Positions 15,757 to 21,558 of a DNA stretch of 21,558 nucleotides are shown piece after piece (the first letter of the stretch is position 1; the number at the start of each line of letters is the position of its first letter). Under the pieces are notes generated by a model that was not told the DNA's origin, made no database searches, and saw nothing but the letters and a program-made list of their open reading frames with translations. A program made the position numbers and the translations under genes. The DNA comes from a virus. The DNA is taken from positions 1 through 21,558 of the IMG/VR virus record IMGVR_UViG_3300030419_001808, one strand, 5' to 3'.

Positions 15757-18700
15757 CTTCCCAAGTCATTGAATGCAATGTCGCTGGGGCTGGGTGGGAG
15801 GACTTAAGTGTTACTGTAAGGTTTGTATTCTTTTCATACGTAGGTACAGTCTGTGTAACTGACTCTACAAAATCCACAGAGTTAGCTAAGTAGCTATCAG
15901 CTACAGCTGGTTCCCATGTTTCTGTATAATCAGGCTTACCTGTACGTTGAATTAATGTTTGATATAGACCAGCGTTACCTAAGTTTAATTTCAATCTCTG
16001 TATAACTAATGAAGCTTCAATATCTGATCTGAACTTCTGTTGCTGTTGAGATGTTCTATATATAGTTGGTAACTGTACCTCATAATCAAATAGATATCCT
16101 ATAATAATATCAGAATCTACAGTACAAGTAGCAGCTCCACTAGATCCTCCTCCACCTGTTATAGTAATTACAGGTTCAATAGGATCTCCATCTGTTGGGT
16201 TACGAGAAGTATAATTATAACCACCATCAGTTAACGTTATCGCTGAAATTTTTCCGTCAGAAATCGTAGCTGTAGCAGTCGCATTTCCGATAGTAACATA
16301 ATCCCATTGAGCTGATCCATCTGTTATATTTGCTCCTGTACCAGTAGGTCCGCCTGATCCAGCTGAAGTACCAGCAGTGTCACACATATATACGTTACCA
16401 CTATCGTTTGTTACCATATCCTTTTCTTTATAGGCAGTACTTGCTTGCCATGCAGCCGGTGTAATAGTAACAGTAGGTGCTGATGTGTAACCACTCCCAG
16501 CATTAGTTATGGTAATTTGATTTACTTTTCTAGACCAATTTCCATCAAATATAAAATTAGTACCATCATCAGTTATTTCTTGGTATCTACCTCTATCTAA
16601 GTGATCAGTACCAGACGTCCAATCATAAGCTACTAATGTTTTACCCGATACTTCGTAACCAGGTACAGCACTTTTAGCAACTGTTGATTTATCAGTGGTA
16701 GCATTATATACTTGAGTAGTAACATTCAAATGGCTAGAGTGATCTAAATGTAATCTATACAGTATATCATCTGAGGTATCAGTTGTAAATTGATCTTCAG
16801 TTACAGTTCTAGAATCATCATGTAATTTAATATCAAATCTTAATAACTGATCCTTACTATTATTACGTGTAACTACATATAAAGAATCATCTAATATACA
16901 ATGATGCTGTATAGCTCCTGGGATTTCCCAAGTAAACCATGCAGCTTGTATTCTTTTCTCTTCTGCGTTAAAATATCTGTAACAATAAATTGTACTGGCA
17001 TCCTTTTCACTAAAGAAAACAATACCATTCTCTCTTGAATTAGATATTAATCTTAAATCTTTATTAAATAATTTAGATACAAGTTTACTTTGCTCTACTA
17101 CATCAGGTTCACCTTCTCTCATCGTGCGTTGCATTTCAAAGAAACGTGAATTTCTACCTGCATTATCTAGCCAACCTATGGTCACTCCTAATGAAATTGG
17201 ATTAGTTTTGGAATTAAAATTATAATTAGCAAGACTATTAATCTTAGCAGTATTAGGACTCAAGATATCACTATCTGTTGTCAACATAAACTGCTGAGTT
17301 TTAGTGAATAATATTAATCCAGTATTAACTTGTATAGCATCATAGATGACAGCTGGTTTATCTGAACCAACAGACAAATCAATTGGGTCACTATTGGAAA
17401 ATGTTAATGCAGTTTTATTCCAGAAATTAAATGTCTCTAGCCCAGGTCTAGACATGATGATATTCTCATCACTCATTAAAACAACCCTGTTTCTAAAGAA
17501 AATCATCTTTCTAATTTTCTTACCTACAAAACTAGGTTCTCCATTAGTAAGGTCGTCTCCGACAGTAGCCTCGTTCCAGACGCATTCCTGTACTACAAAG
17601 CTTCCGTCATCTTGTCTGACTATCTTTATAGGTAATGTTTGTGGGTCAAATTCAAATTTAAGGCCAGGGGCTCTACACTCTTCCCATACTCCACTACCAT
17701 CTGCACCATTATTACCTTTAAATTTAACCCACCAGTCATCTTCATCTTCTACACTATTAGATATCTTACATATATAACCATGTTTACATTGATTAGGTAG
17801 TTGATCAATAGTATTAACTTCATCGGTTATAACATTGATAAGATCAGGAGCTGGTGAGTTAGCATTGAATTTACCTGATGCTCTAGTCACATAAAGACCG
17901 TTACCGATCAAACTAATATTTGCATCGGTAAATGTACCACCTGCAATGATCTCAGTCTCTAATGCTCCTAATATACTCTCAGTAGTGACAGTAGTTTCAT
18001 TATCAAACGGTGTAGGTGATGGCCTAGCGGCTGCTAGATTAGCTCTAACCTTAGATATACTATGTTCAAGTACAGTAACTTTATATCTAGCATTCTTCAT
18101 ATAGACATAGAACCAATCACCTGTTCTCCAACCTTCTCCACCATAGAGTAAATCGTGTGTTGTAGTGTAACGACATCTGTAATCAGGGTTAGTAGCTGAA
18201 CCACCTTGAGGTACTGATTGACCTATAGTAGCTATACGGAAGTATAGATCCTTTCTGTCACCAGCACTACCACCACTGTTGTTTACACTTATACTCCATG
18301 ATTGACCATTTGCATCTGCACTATCTCCACTGTCTCCATGGGATATCATAAAGATTTGAGTATCTACATTAGGACAGTAAGCGTCTTGGTGTGGACTGGT
18401 ATTTACACCACCTGACCCAGAACCATCAGCACATAAATAACCACCTGTTGGTAAACCAGATAAGGTACCACCACTTCCACAAGCATTGCTACTGTCATGT
18501 GTTCTCTGTACCTTTATCCTAGTAGCTGTATATATCTCTGTCTCTGTATTATTATCATATATATTTACTGAGTACTGGTTAGCATAAGCTATCTTCTTCA
18601 GTTCAAAATAAGCTTGTGGAGGTGCTGCTGTTGTTAAAGTATTTAACATTGCAACACTTGTTTTCTGATGAGCACTACCATCATTATACTTTTCAGCTCT

Positions 18701-19129
18701 GTTAGTTACAAATGTTTGATCGTTAAGAGTTAGTATCTGTAGATCATCATCAGCAAAGTGGTTTAAATATAATTTTAAACTAGCTTCTGAGTTAGTAGCA
18801 CCGTCTGTTGTATCGGTACTATAAGTAACTGTCTGTTCAGCTCCAGTTCTAGCGTGCCACATTTTCACGACACCTGTCCTATCTATCTGACCTATGTACT
18901 GCTCATCTTCATCACGGTAATAACTGAACCATCTTCCAGTAGTAGCAGAATTTTTAGTACCATCACTAAGAGACGAGACTAACATCCCACCTGGTCTTTT
19001 CATAAGACCTTGGGTTACATCAGGTAGTACGTTCTTAGCTACAGTAACTTGTCCTGGTACCTTTAAAGTATCTGGTTGCTGTGATATACCTTTAGTATAT
19101 GATGGAATTGTTTGTGTTATAGTTGCCAT
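15722..19129 (-). CDS. 12: Tail tubular protein B / tail nozzle, T7 gp12-like (1135 aa)
   Basis: The opening MATITQTIPSYTKGISQQPD and VAKNVLPDVTQGLMKRPGG are characteristic of podovirus tail nozzles, which form a hexamer at the tail tip and anchor the fibres. Further core motifs are RNRVVLMSDENIIMSRPG at 546-563, FNFW at 567-570, and YRYFNAEEKRIQAAWFTWE at 717-735. The protein is much longer than T7 gp12 (794 aa). Part of the excess is a Gly/Ser-rich, Cys-containing insertion at about 212-320 and a nested insertion at about 870-1003. It starts by a one-base overlap with the tail tubular A stop (TAATG). In cyanopodoviruses the nozzle carries extra outer domains, so these insertions probably face outward; that is inference. 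Confidence 0.93.
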   Translation of the reverse strand: MATITQTIPSYTKGISQQPDTLKVPGQVTVAKNVLPDVTQGLMKRPGGMLVSSLSDGTKNSATTGRWFSYYRDEDEQYIGQIDRTGVVKMWHARTGAEQTVTYSTDTTDGATNSEASLKLYLNHFADDDLQILTLNDQTFVTNRAEKYNDGSAHQKTSVAMLNTLTTAAPPQAYFELKKIAYANQYSVNIYDNNTETEIYTATRIKVQRTHDSSNACGSGGTLSGLPTGGYLCADGSGSGGVNTSPHQDAYCPNVDTQIFMISHGDSGDSADANGQSWSISVNNSGGSAGDRKDLYFRIATIGQSVPQGGSATNPDYRCRYTTTHDLLYGGEGWRTGDWFYVYMKNARYKVTVLEHSISKVRANLAAARPSPTPFDNETTVTTESILGALETEIIAGGTFTDANISLIGNGLYVTRASGKFNANSPAPDLINVITDEVNTIDQLPNQCKHGYICKISNSVEDEDDWWVKFKGNNGADGSGVWEECRAPGLKFEFDPQTLPIKIVRQDDGSFVVQECVWNEATVGDDLTNGEPSFVGKKIRKMIFFRNRVVLMSDENIIMSRPGLETFNFWNKTALTFSNSDPIDLSVGSDKPAVIYDAIQVNTGLILFTKTQQFMLTTDSDILSPNTAKINSLANYNFNSKTNPISLGVTIGWLDNAGRNSRFFEMQRTMREGEPDVVEQSKLVSKLFNKDLRLISNSRENGIVFFSEKDASTIYCYRYFNAEEKRIQAAWFTWEIPGAIQHHCILDDSLYVVTRNNSKDQLLRFDIKLHDDSRTVTEDQFTTDTSDDILYRLHLDHSSHLNVTTQVYNATTDKSTVAKSAVPGYEVSGKTLVAYDWTSGTDHLDRGRYQEITDDGTNFIFDGNWSRKVNQITITNAGSGYTSAPTVTITPAAWQASTAYKEKDMVTNDSGNVYMCDTAGTSAGSGGPTGTGANITDGSAQWDYVTIGNATATATISDGKISAITLTDGGYNYTSRNPTDGDPIEPVITITGGGGSSGAATCTVDSDIIIGYLFDYEVQLPTIYRTSQQQQKFRSDIEASLVIQRLKLNLGNAGLYQTLIQRTGKPDYTETWEPAVADSYLANSVDFVESVTQTVPTYEKNTNLTVTLKSSHPAPATLHSMTWEGDYSNKFYSRV
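16121..16522 (-). other. Nested insertion in the nozzle: CBM5/12-like module inside GxGY beta module
   Basis: Residues 870-890 (QITITNAGSGYTSAPTVTI) and 950-990 (ATATISDGKISAITLTDGGYNYTS, continuing to VITITGGGG) read as two halves of a GSGYTSAPTVTI-type beta repeat. Between them, residues 894-945 form an independent unit: WQASTAYKEKDMVTNDSGNVY, then GTS, then ITDGSAQWDYV. That is the aromatic pattern of CBM5/12-like chitin or sugar-binding modules. Confidence 0.65.
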
Positions 19130-19737
19130 TAGCGTGCCAATACTGCTGTAGGTTTGTAACTCCTATAATTAGTTTGATGTCCAAAACCAAAGTAATTATG
19201 ATCACCTTGATTACATTCATACTCAGTACATGTAGATCTAGCTAAAGCTTCTTGCTGTTGTAACAGCTGTACTAATTGAGGATTCGAAACTAATTGTGTA
19301 GCAGCTCTACTTGCTGCTCTATAGGTTATGTATCTTTGGAATGGATTAGGTAGATCTTCAAATTTATATAATGTTACAACATCTAAGTAAAGATCTGTGT
19401 CGAATTCATTAGTATGGTCAACCAAATCATAAAGTTTTCCATCCCTAATAACAACGTCTGTGTACCTATCAACTGATTCGTCATGTACATCATATCTTAA
19501 AGTTTTAGCTGGTAGTGTTATATTTTTATTAGCATCAGGGGAAACTTTAACATGATATTCTGTGTTAAAATGCCAGCCTTCATTTTGTACATCCTTGTTA
19601 ACTTCCGTTAAAATGTTGTAAATGAATGAGATCTCTGGGTTCTCGTAATTGAGTGTTGTAATTGGTGCTTGACCGATAGCTCCCAGGATTGAATTCACTG
19701 CGGATAATTCGGTATCGGTGTCAGTCGTGGTAGCCAT
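19129..19737 (-). CDS. 11: Tail tubular protein A / gatekeeper, T7 gp11-like (202 aa)
   Basis: It shares the signatures of T7 gp11 (196 aa): ELSAVNSILGAIGQAPITTL at 11-30, GWHFNTE at about 57-63, and a C-terminal CTEYECNQGDHNYFGFG. In T7 a dodecamer of this protein forms the adaptor ring between portal and nozzle and holds DNA in. Gene order (capsid, then tail tubular A, then B) agrees. The ATG lies 15 nt past the T-run of an intrinsic terminator and has no visible Shine-Dalgarno, so translation initiation is probably weak. The stop overlaps the tail tubular B start by one base. Confidence 0.93.
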   Translation of the reverse strand: MATTTDTDTELSAVNSILGAIGQAPITTLNYENPEISFIYNILTEVNKDVQNEGWHFNTEYHVKVSPDANKNITLPAKTLRYDVHDESVDRYTDVVIRDGKLYDLVDHTNEFDTDLYLDVVTLYKFEDLPNPFQRYITYRAASRAATQLVSNPQLVQLLQQQEALARSTCTEYECNQGDHNYFGFGHQTNYRSYKPTAVLAR

Positions 19738-19751
19738 AAAGAAATGTGAAT

Positions 19752-19781
19752 AAAAAAAAGGAGGGCGTGAGAACCCTCCTT
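19752..19781 (-). terminator. Intrinsic terminator after the capsid gene (T7 T-phi counterpart)
   Basis: On the minus strand a perfect 8-bp stem AAGGAGGG/CCCTCCTT encloses an 8-nt loop (TTCTCACG) and runs directly into a series of T residues (eight in all, counting the two at the stem end). It sits 20-50 nt after the capsid stop and just before tail tubular A. T7 has its late terminator T-phi at the same place. It should reduce, not abolish, expression of downstream tail genes relative to capsid. Confidence 0.9.
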
Positions 19782-19802
19782 ACGTGAATAAATATAAATG
19801 AA

Positions 19803-20987
19803 TTAGGGAGACCAAGCAGAGTTGCCTGTTGCATTACCTGCATACAGTTCAACACAAGCAGCTGGGTTGAGGTAGTCAGCGCCCATGGCGAGACGACCTA
19901 GGATAACGTCACCCTGATAAATCACGGATACGTCACCTGAAGTTACTTGTACTTGAGGTCCGATTGCTTCTACTACACCTGCGCCTTCTTTCTGGAAGAT
20001 AAGTCCGCAAGAATGGTTAAAGTTTCCATCACCACCTGAGGCTGAACCATCAGATTTCTGTTGACCCTGACCATAACCGGAGTTACCATCAGCAGAAATA
20101 CCATCGTCAGAAGTCTTAGCAGATTCAATCTGTGGATTCACCCAATCACCAGTTCTACCTGGATCAGCTGGTCCTCCAGAAATGCCATACTTAACACCGT
20201 AGTAATCAAAGAACGGAATGTTCATTGATTTAAAGATCTTAATTCCAGCGATTTCTATTACACCGTTACCTGATTGTAGTGAAGAACCTTGAACATCACG
20301 ATTAACCAGTCCACCGTCTCCGACTTTCTGAATCAATTCATAATATTGCCTTGGGTTCAATACACCCACACGTCCGTCGTTACTAATTCCCTTCTCATCT
20401 AAAGCTGCCGCGGCATCATAAAATGCTGCTATGAGATTATCGGCATTGAATGCTTCAGACTGTGCAGGGGTTCCTGCAGAACCAACACGGACTTGTGTTC
20501 CGCCTGGCTCCTTGAAGTTAGTCTTAGTAATTGGACTTACTGTACGTGCACCTTGAGTGATTGATCTAAAGATTAGACGGTCATACTTCTCAGCGAGAGC
20601 GTAACCAATCTTCTTAGAGATCTCTCCTCTCAAATCATAGTGCGCAAGTGTCTCATCTAATTCATAGACGAAGGCACTTGAGATTAGAAGATCATCACAA
20701 GTGATAGTCTTCTCTGCTACTGGGGGTGCACCATCGGTGTTACCCAGTATGCTATTTCCTGGCGTATGATACTCAGCGGTGGTGCGTCCCGTATAGATGA
20801 ACTGCAATGATTTGCCATTCTTAAGGGTACGCTTTGTCACCAGATCCCTTGCAATTGTATTACGTTGGAATCCTTTGAACATCTCTCCAGAAAACAGCTT
20901 CAAATATAGAGCGCGTGCATTTCCCGCCGCATTATCCTGGCCCGGGCGGGTCAGTTTGGTCGGGTTAATGTTCGATTGTTGAGCCAT
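19803..20987 (-). CDS. 10: Major capsid protein, T7 gp10-like (394 aa)
   Basis: The N-terminal region ARALYLKLFSGEMFKGF (24-40), then TLKNGKSLQFIYTGR (54-68) and LLISSAFVYELDETLAHYD (100-118), with LRGEISKKIGYALAEKYDRL (119-138), is diagnostic of T7-type HK97-fold capsid proteins. I recognise it as closest to cyanopodovirus capsids. The C-terminal end contains VSVIYQGDVILGRLAMGADYLNPAACVEL. A Gly/Ser/Asp-rich stretch at about 270-325 is probably a surface loop. The length is 394 aa versus 345 in T7 gp10A. The ATG at 20987 has only a weak AGG about 4 nt upstream, surprising for the most abundant virion protein. A structured leader precedes it and a terminator follows. Confidence 0.97.
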   Translation of the reverse strand: MAQQSNINPTKLTRPGQDNAAGNARALYLKLFSGEMFKGFQRNTIARDLVTKRTLKNGKSLQFIYTGRTTAEYHTPGNSILGNTDGAPPVAEKTITCDDLLISSAFVYELDETLAHYDLRGEISKKIGYALAEKYDRLIFRSITQGARTVSPITKTNFKEPGGTQVRVGSAGTPAQSEAFNADNLIAAFYDAAAALDEKGISNDGRVGVLNPRQYYELIQKVGDGGLVNRDVQGSSLQSGNGVIEIAGIKIFKSMNIPFFDYYGVKYGISGGPADPGRTGDWVNPQIESAKTSDDGISADGNSGYGQGQQKSDGSASGGDGNFNHSCGLIFQKEGAGVVEAIGPQVQVTSGDVSVIYQGDVILGRLAMGADYLNPAACVELYAGNATGNSAWSP

Positions 20988-21061
20988 TTACCTGTTTAAG
21001 TTTGTATTTTTTACTATCTTCCGCGAAAAATTTTATGATCAATTTGTCGTGGTCTTTCCCA

Positions 21062-21073
21062 CCGTCTAGACGG
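21062..21073. promoter_or_regulatory. 12-bp perfect palindrome CCGTCTAGACGG
   Basis: A perfect dyad about 75 nt before the capsid ATG and 8 nt past an AAGGAGGAT on the transcribed strand. It could be a protein-binding dyad or a small RNA stem. No function is shown by sequence alone. Confidence 0.4.
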
Positions 21074-21109
21074 CTAATGGTATCCTCCTTGGAGGGCAAA
21101 AGCCAATGA

Positions 21110-21140
21110 AAGAGAGGTCCGACTCTGAGGTGCCTCTCTT
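21110..21140 (-). other. Hairpin in the capsid leader (AAGAGAGG / CCTCTCTT)
   Basis: A perfect 8-bp inverted repeat with a 15-nt loop begins 6 nt after the stop of the 56-aa gene. On the transcribed strand it is followed by TCATTGGCTTTTG, only a poor T-run. It may therefore be an RNA-processing or stability element more than an efficient terminator. Confidence 0.55.
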
Positions 21141-21146
21141 CCTGAT

Positions 21147-21317
21147 TCAACCTGTTAGAGCTTCCTCTAATGAGTTGTAATCTACTTCATCATCTACACC
21201 AGGGGGTTGAGAGTCACTAGGAGTTAAATCCTCCTTGTCTCTTATATCAACCTGTTCGGTGAGGGCAGGTCCAAAGCTAGTAATACTAGCTCTTTGACTT
21301 GATGATTGATGCGCCAT
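21147..21317 (-). CDS. Small acidic protein upstream of capsid (56 aa)
   Basis: I chose the ATG at 21317 (MAHQSSSQRASITSFGPAL). A perfect GGAGGA lies 6 nt before it, and the ATG shares one base with the stop of the preceding 43-aa gene (TAATG). A frame start seven codons earlier would place the ribosome-binding site inside the gene. The product is polar, with a Ser/Arg-rich start and an acidic end (DDEVDYNSLEEALTG), and has no membrane span. I do not recognise it. It lies where T7 has the scaffold gene but is far too short to be a full scaffold. It could be a scaffold remnant, a capsid cofactor or part of an accessory cassette. Confidence 0.65.
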   Translation of the reverse strand: MAHQSSSQRASITSFGPALTEQVDIRDKEDLTPSDSQPPGVDDEVDYNSLEEALTG

Positions 21318-21448
21318 TAATATTCCTCCGATAAACATGGTGGACAGGATCTACAGTGCTGATGTTCTGTCATATGTAGACCTTCTATAAAAATGAAGAA
21401 CCCCAAGAGCAACCAAACGATTGCCCATGGGGATTCAAAGTACTTCAT
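21317..21448 (-). CDS. Small single-span membrane protein with Cys-rich tail (43 aa)
   Basis: This frame is short and easily missed. It starts with an ATG sharing one base with the stop of the beta-barrel gene (TGATG), and its TAA shares one base with the next ATG (TAATG). Both couplings match the style of this genome. The N-terminus MKYFESPWAIVWLLLGFF and following residues form a clear hydrophobic span (about 7-22). The tail holds HCRSCPPC (Cys32, Cys35, Cys38, with His28 and His31 nearby), which could bind metal or form disulfides. A second in-frame ATG (Met26) could start a shorter soluble form. I do not recognise a family. A terminator-like hairpin lies inside the gene, which tempers confidence. 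Confidence 0.6.
   Translation of the reverse strand: MKYFESPWAIVWLLLGFFIFIEGLHMTEHQHCRSCPPCLSEEY
21388..21432 (-). terminator. Terminator-like hairpin inside the 43-aa gene
   Basis: On the minus strand CCCCATGGGCAA and TTGCTCTTGGGG pair as a 12-bp stem with one T-T mismatch and one G-T wobble, around an 8-nt loop. A T-rich run (TTCTTCATTTTTAT) follows. It begins 16 nt after the stop of the beta-barrel gene, a good position for partial termination or attenuation of readthrough toward the capsid gene. Confidence 0.55.
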
Positions 21449-21558
21449 CAGAACTTATATTTAGCTCCGATTTTAGTACCGTATGCGTTATCAGCATCTT
21501 CATCAGTGATGAATGATACTTCACCATACACATCGAACTTCTCTGAAGCAGCGATGGT
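21448..21558 (-). CDS. Outer-membrane beta-barrel-like protein, C-terminal end only
   Basis: Thirty-six codons plus stop continue in from beyond the right edge. The sequence alternates polar and hydrophobic residues (FDVYGEVSFI, then YGTKIGAKYKF) and ends in Phe. The last eight residues KIGAKYKF fit the beta-signal consensus recognised by the BAM outer-membrane insertion machinery (polar, any, Gly, two any, hydrophobic, any, hydrophobic). It probably ends a porin-like or other outer-membrane barrel. With only the end visible, family and size cannot be given. Its stop overlaps the 43-aa gene by one base. Confidence 0.6.
   Translation of the reverse strand, partial: TIAASEKFDVYGEVSFITDEDADNAYGTKIGAKYKF

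Larger units (their letters stand above)
20988..21146 (-). promoter_or_regulatory. Capsid-gene leader with hairpin, palindrome and orphan Shine-Dalgarno
   Basis: These 159 nt between the 56-aa gene and the capsid ATG hold an 8-bp hairpin near the 5' end, a 12-bp palindrome, an AAGGAGGAT without a nearby standard start, and an AT-rich run before the capsid ATG. In T7 the equivalent position carries the phi10 promoter and an RNA-processing site. I could not identify a phage-type promoter by eye. A TTG-started frame (21150-20965, 61 codons) crosses the leader and enters the capsid gene, but its reality is doubtful. Confidence 0.5.

Noticed and set aside
16121-19129. Large, repeat-rich nozzle gene considered as a fusion with a separate fibre
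   Set aside because: The frame is continuous and core nozzle motifs occur on both sides of the insertions, so it is one protein with inserted modules.
20988-21146. Possible phage RNA polymerase promoter of the Syn5 type (ATTGGGCACCCGTAA) before capsid
   Set aside because: I searched by eye for this sequence and its complement and found no match.
20965-21150. 61-codon frame with a TTG start spanning the capsid leader
   Set aside because: It starts by a TTG overlapping the previous stop, crosses the hairpin and palindrome, and runs into the capsid gene. The composition of its first half is not convincing. It is mentioned only in connection with the orphan Shine-Dalgarno.

Overview
The window is a contiguous block of late, virion-structural genes from a T7-like podovirus. 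Every gene lies on the minus strand, so transcription runs from the right edge (21558) to the left edge (1). The capsid (20987-19803), tail tubular A, tail tubular B, gp13-like, gp14-like, gp15-like, gp16-like and gp17-like genes follow in exactly the T7 order. The capsid and tail tubular B sequences look like those of marine cyanopodoviruses infecting Prochlorococcus or Synechococcus. That host assignment comes from recognising the family, not from a database search. Base composition is AT-rich, and genes are packed with 1-4 nt overlaps or gaps of a few bases. No tRNA, rRNA, CRISPR array, insertion sequence, integrase or plus-strand gene was found.

Layout, in transcription order. (1) 21558-20988 lies upstream of the capsid gene. 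It holds the C-terminus of a protein ending in a textbook outer-membrane beta-barrel signal. Next come an overlooked 43-residue membrane protein with a Cys-rich tail, a 56-residue acidic protein, and a leader of about 160 nt with a hairpin, a 12-bp palindrome and an orphan Shine-Dalgarno. No scaffold gene is seen directly before the capsid. (2) 20987-19129 holds the major capsid protein, a strong intrinsic terminator (the counterpart of T7 T-phi) and the tail tubular A/gatekeeper. (3) 19129-15722 is a large nozzle (tail tubular B) with a carbohydrate-binding-like module nested inside another module. (4) 15756-8534 encodes the ejected internal proteins gp13-like (GNAT-like), gp14-like (with an added S74 chaperone-like tail), gp15-like and gp16-like (no lytic transglycosylase seen). 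(5) 8527-393 is an adhesin island of eight genes: the gp17-like fibre, an S74 fibre, several fibre-tip proteins and small fibre-associated proteins. (6) 393-1 is the start of a proline-rich, single-membrane-span protein cut by the window edge.

Together these genes build the capsid, the tail nozzle, the internal core that is ejected to form the DNA conduit, and an unusually rich host-recognition apparatus. The points most worth following up are a cupredoxin-like domain inside the main tail fibre whose copper-ligand positions are mostly replaced, the phage-encoded beta-barrel protein and its small membrane partner before the capsid gene, the nested sugar-binding-like insertion in the nozzle, and the S74 module fused to an ejected core protein.
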